A stretch of 21,919 nucleotides of DNA, from the NCBI GenBank assembly GCA_035366835.1, contig DAOSIS010000044.1, forward strand, positions 1-21,919, in the 5' to 3' direction. Below, in pieces: positions 21,858-21,919 of the stretch; position 1 is the stretch's first letter; the number at the start of each line of letters is the position of its first letter. The notes beneath the pieces were generated by a model that was given only the letters and a program-made list of their open reading frames with translations, made no database searches and was not told where the DNA came from. Made by a program: the position numbers and the translations under genes. This DNA comes from UBA6109 sp035366835 (GTDB lineage: Bacteria > Desulfobacterota > Syntrophia > Syntrophales > UBA6109).

Positions 21858-21919
21858 CTACGCTACCTTGATGTCCTTGACCAGTTCGGCGCCGAGTTCG
21901 AGGGCCTTGCGGTTCATCT
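21858..21919 (-). CDS. 3' end of a gene, possibly 2-oxoacid:ferredoxin oxidoreductase gamma subunit
   Basis: The window's right edge contains the last 19 codons of a minus-strand frame, MNRKALELGAELVKDIKVA, ending TAG at 21858-21860. The 'N-x-K-A-L-E-L-G' helix is like the C-terminal end of KorC/PorC gamma subunits, and a 2-oxoglutarate:ferredoxin oxidoreductase next to sucCD would make metabolic sense. The piece is too short for a firm assignment, and the Met seen is not necessarily the start. Confidence 0.4.
   Translation of the reverse strand, partial: MNRKALELGAELVKDIKVA

Noticed and set aside
1..21919. CRISPR arrays, insertion sequences, integrases, phage genes
   Set aside because: No regularly spaced direct repeats, transposase or integrase motifs, or terminal repeats were seen; the window is metabolic throughout.

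Overview
This 21.9 kb window is GC-rich bacterial DNA, and every convincing gene lies on the minus strand, so transcription runs from right (21919) to left (1). The gene content is central carbon metabolism of an anaerobe: Fe-S fumarate hydratase, fumarate reductase-like flavoprotein and Fe-S subunits, succinyl-CoA synthetase, citrate lyase-like subunits, an MmgE/PrpD protein and two complete TRAP transporters (one DctPQM type, one TAXI type with a fused permease). This mix, with FCD-type GntR regulators and closely packed operons, fits a strictly anaerobic Desulfobacterota (former Deltaproteobacteria) lineage. That placement is an inference from gene content; no rRNA or other taxonomic marker is present.

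Right block (21919 to about 13730): the last 19 codons of a gene that may be a 2-oxoacid:ferredoxin oxidoreductase gamma subunit, then sucC, sucD, dctP, dctQ, dctM, a GntR/FCD regulator, and a fumarate-reductase-family flavoprotein whose FAD and active-site motifs are altered. A possible terminator follows it. A 40-bp perfect palindrome separates dctP from dctQ.

Middle gap (13257-13853): about 600 bp without a convincing gene. Its left edge carries a promoter and a dyad for the next operon; the rest holds several inverted repeats of unknown meaning.

Left block (13256 to 132): GntR/FCD regulator, frdA-like flavoprotein, frdB-like Fe-S protein, fumarase beta then alpha, a ferredoxin/cytochrome b membrane protein, a CitD-CitE fusion, CitF, a 332-bp spacer with a strong hairpin, MmgE/PrpD, TAXI binding protein and fused TRAP permease. 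Several junctions overlap (ATGA twice, and an 8-nt overlap at citE/citF), so at least the frdA to citF stretch looks like one translationally coupled operon.

Together the genes describe uptake of a di- or tricarboxylate by TRAP systems, CoA activation and C-C cleavage by the CitF/CitE-like pair, hydration/dehydration (fumarase, MmgE/PrpD), reduction of a fumarate-like acid by a membrane-anchored reductase, and ATP formation or consumption at SucCD. The most interesting point is that the CitD-like domain fused to CitE has no serine where citrate lyase carries its prosthetic group, and the window has no citC, citG or citX. The 'citrate lyase' may therefore work on free CoA thioesters (for example a citramalyl-CoA or related acid) instead of an acyl-carrier-bound substrate. 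The reductase also seems to use an unusual formate-dehydrogenase-gamma-like cytochrome b anchor.
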